DNA from: Symsagittifera roscoffensis
Taxonomy: Eukaryota > Xenacoelomorpha > Acoela > Convolutidae
Reading direction: 5' to 3'
Assembly (NCBI RefSeq): GCF_963678635.1
Contig: NC_087071.1
Coordinates: forward strand, 20,737,194 to 20,801,193
DNA length: 64,000 nucleotides
Shown: positions 63,001 to 64,000 of the stretch, one piece after another
How the letters are laid out: each line of letters starts with the position of its first letter
Position numbering within the stretch: position 1 is the first letter of the stretch
Translations under genes and position numbers: made by a program
Notes under the pieces: generated by a model
Told to the model about the DNA's origin: nothing
Seen by the model: the letters and a program-made list of their open reading frames with translations, nothing else
The model's database searches: none

Positions 63001-64000
63001 TTTTCTATCTTTTAAATAATAAACTAATCCTGACAAAATAATGAAAGAGATAATATTTTTTTTCATGCAGCAGTCGTCTCGAACGAAGTTAAAATTGAGG
63101 ATAATTATGCTTTGAAGTTGTCTGTAAAATGTCAGCCATCGGAAATAAAGAAATTTTTACAAAGTCGAAAAAATTTGGACAGAAACTTATCGGGATCAAA
63201 AAAATCGGTATCATCAAAATTCTTTGCCACTGAAAATTCTTTGTCACGCACTTCATACACATACAAATGAAATCTTGTTTTCGGCATTCAAAAGATGCCA
63301 TTTAAGGTTACTAATCTTAAACATACAAAACTAGATAAAGTAGCCAACACTAGTTATGCCAAAAATCTACCCTATGAAGTTTGAGATAAAACTCTCACGG
63401 AACAAAGCGGTGGCGCGAATTTTTCCTGCAAATGCTGCTAACCTTGATGATCGTATGAAAAAAGCTAGGTCGTTGGAAAAACTCCAAAACTTCAGTAGTT
63501 TTGACTCTTTTCATTTATTTTAGTTGAGAAACACCTAAGGTTTTGTGCAAAGTCTAATTTTTGTAATTACGCATTTCCTCCCTCATCAGTGTAACAAATT
63601 CAAACAAATAAAAAATAATTACCTCCAGGTTTAGCTGCGCCCTAGGTGTCCTCGATTGAGACATACGAAAGTTTTGGTTCATCTAGTTTTGGAATCATTT
63701 TTCCGACTCATGCTTTCTTATGATTGTGTTGTATCGCAAGTAGTGCGAAGCTCCGCTTCCCCTCTGTGTGACTAGTTTTGTCTTATTAGTTACGGTTCTG
63801 TAAATTCTATTCTTTATAATAATTTAACGCTGCCATTTATATTTGTCAATTATTTGCCCAAAGTCAAATGTTTATGAAACCAACATGATTTTTCACCACT
63901 TTTCGTAGCTTTGGTTTCATTTTATGTCAAATAGGAGCTTGTCAGGATTTGTTTTCAATGAAACTTCATTGGTGTAAAGTTCCGTTTTGCCTGTGTAAGA
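54030..64000 (+). repeat. 1.5-kb tandem array, about 6.6 units, continuing past the window
   Basis: Units starting at CATGCAGCAG lie at 54030, 55537, 57041, 58548, 60053, 61558 and 63064 (periods 1,504-1,507). Two variants are distinguishable: A has GACTAGTTTTGTCTGAT and AATAAATTAACG; B has GACTACTTTTGTCTTAT and AATAATTTAACG, and the B units at 55537, 58548 and 60053 are followed by ATCCGGAC and a unit start CAGCAGTTG. Order: A, B, A, B, B, A, then a unit that is B-like but carries the A-type GACTAG. No unit has a credible gene; a 70-codon minus frame in each unit is repeated only because the DNA is repeated. Each unit carries the short hairpin GCGAAGCTCCGCTTC. Confidence 0.93.

Noticed and set aside
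54055-63301. 70-codon minus-strand frame present in all seven 1.5-kb units
   Set aside because: Conservation is explained by the near identity of the DNA units; composition is Phe/Ile/Lys-rich as expected from AT-rich DNA, and no domain is seen.

Overview
The window is nuclear DNA of a eukaryote, most likely an animal. It has spliceosomal GT-AG introns (many acceptors read TTTCAG), AT-rich intergenic DNA, a MoaC gene with a mitochondrial-type N-terminus, and four classes of mobile element: a Gypsy-type gag-pol, a Penelope-type GIY-YIG fragment, non-autonomous Helitrons and short inverted-repeat elements. The lineage cannot be fixed from sequence alone. No prokaryotic operons, rRNA or CRISPR array were seen, and no intact tRNA gene; only short tRNA-like stretches.

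Layout. Positions 1-22568 are two copies (the first cut by the window edge) of a 12,184-bp tandem segment. Each copy carries, on the minus strand, the last exon of a coiled-coil gene, a Penelope-type fragment, about 4.4 kb of non-coding DNA dotted with GGAGGGT motifs, and a Gypsy-type gag-protease-RT reading frame. Positions 22569-32801 hold the rest of the coiled-coil gene on the minus strand. I assembled it as 12 exons whose splice phases all agree, giving a protein of about 1,350 residues. Its introns contain a Helitron, a TA-flanked MITE and a second inverted-repeat element. Positions 33793-36009 are a 1.1-kb tandem duplication. Positions 37308-38503 (+) are a two-exon MoaC/MOCS1B gene.

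From 38450 to the right edge almost everything is nested tandem duplication: a 6.0-kb unit twice (its left breakpoint lies inside the last MoaC exon), a 1.73-kb unit twice (each with a Helitron), then a 1.5-kb unit about 6.6 times with two alternating variants (A-B-A-B-B-A-B). The 6.0-kb and 1.73-kb units contain diverged pieces of the 1.5-kb unit, so the right half looks like repeated rounds of amplification of one ancestral sequence.

Only two host genes are well supported. The main observations are: (1) a host terminal exon amplified together with a retroelement, with both copies splice-competent; (2) a Helitron family with internal repeats of about 165 bp, TC and CTAG ends and a terminal hairpin, with empty sites in neighbouring repeat units; (3) the nested array with a dimeric higher-order pattern next to MoaC. 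Identity estimates are by eye.
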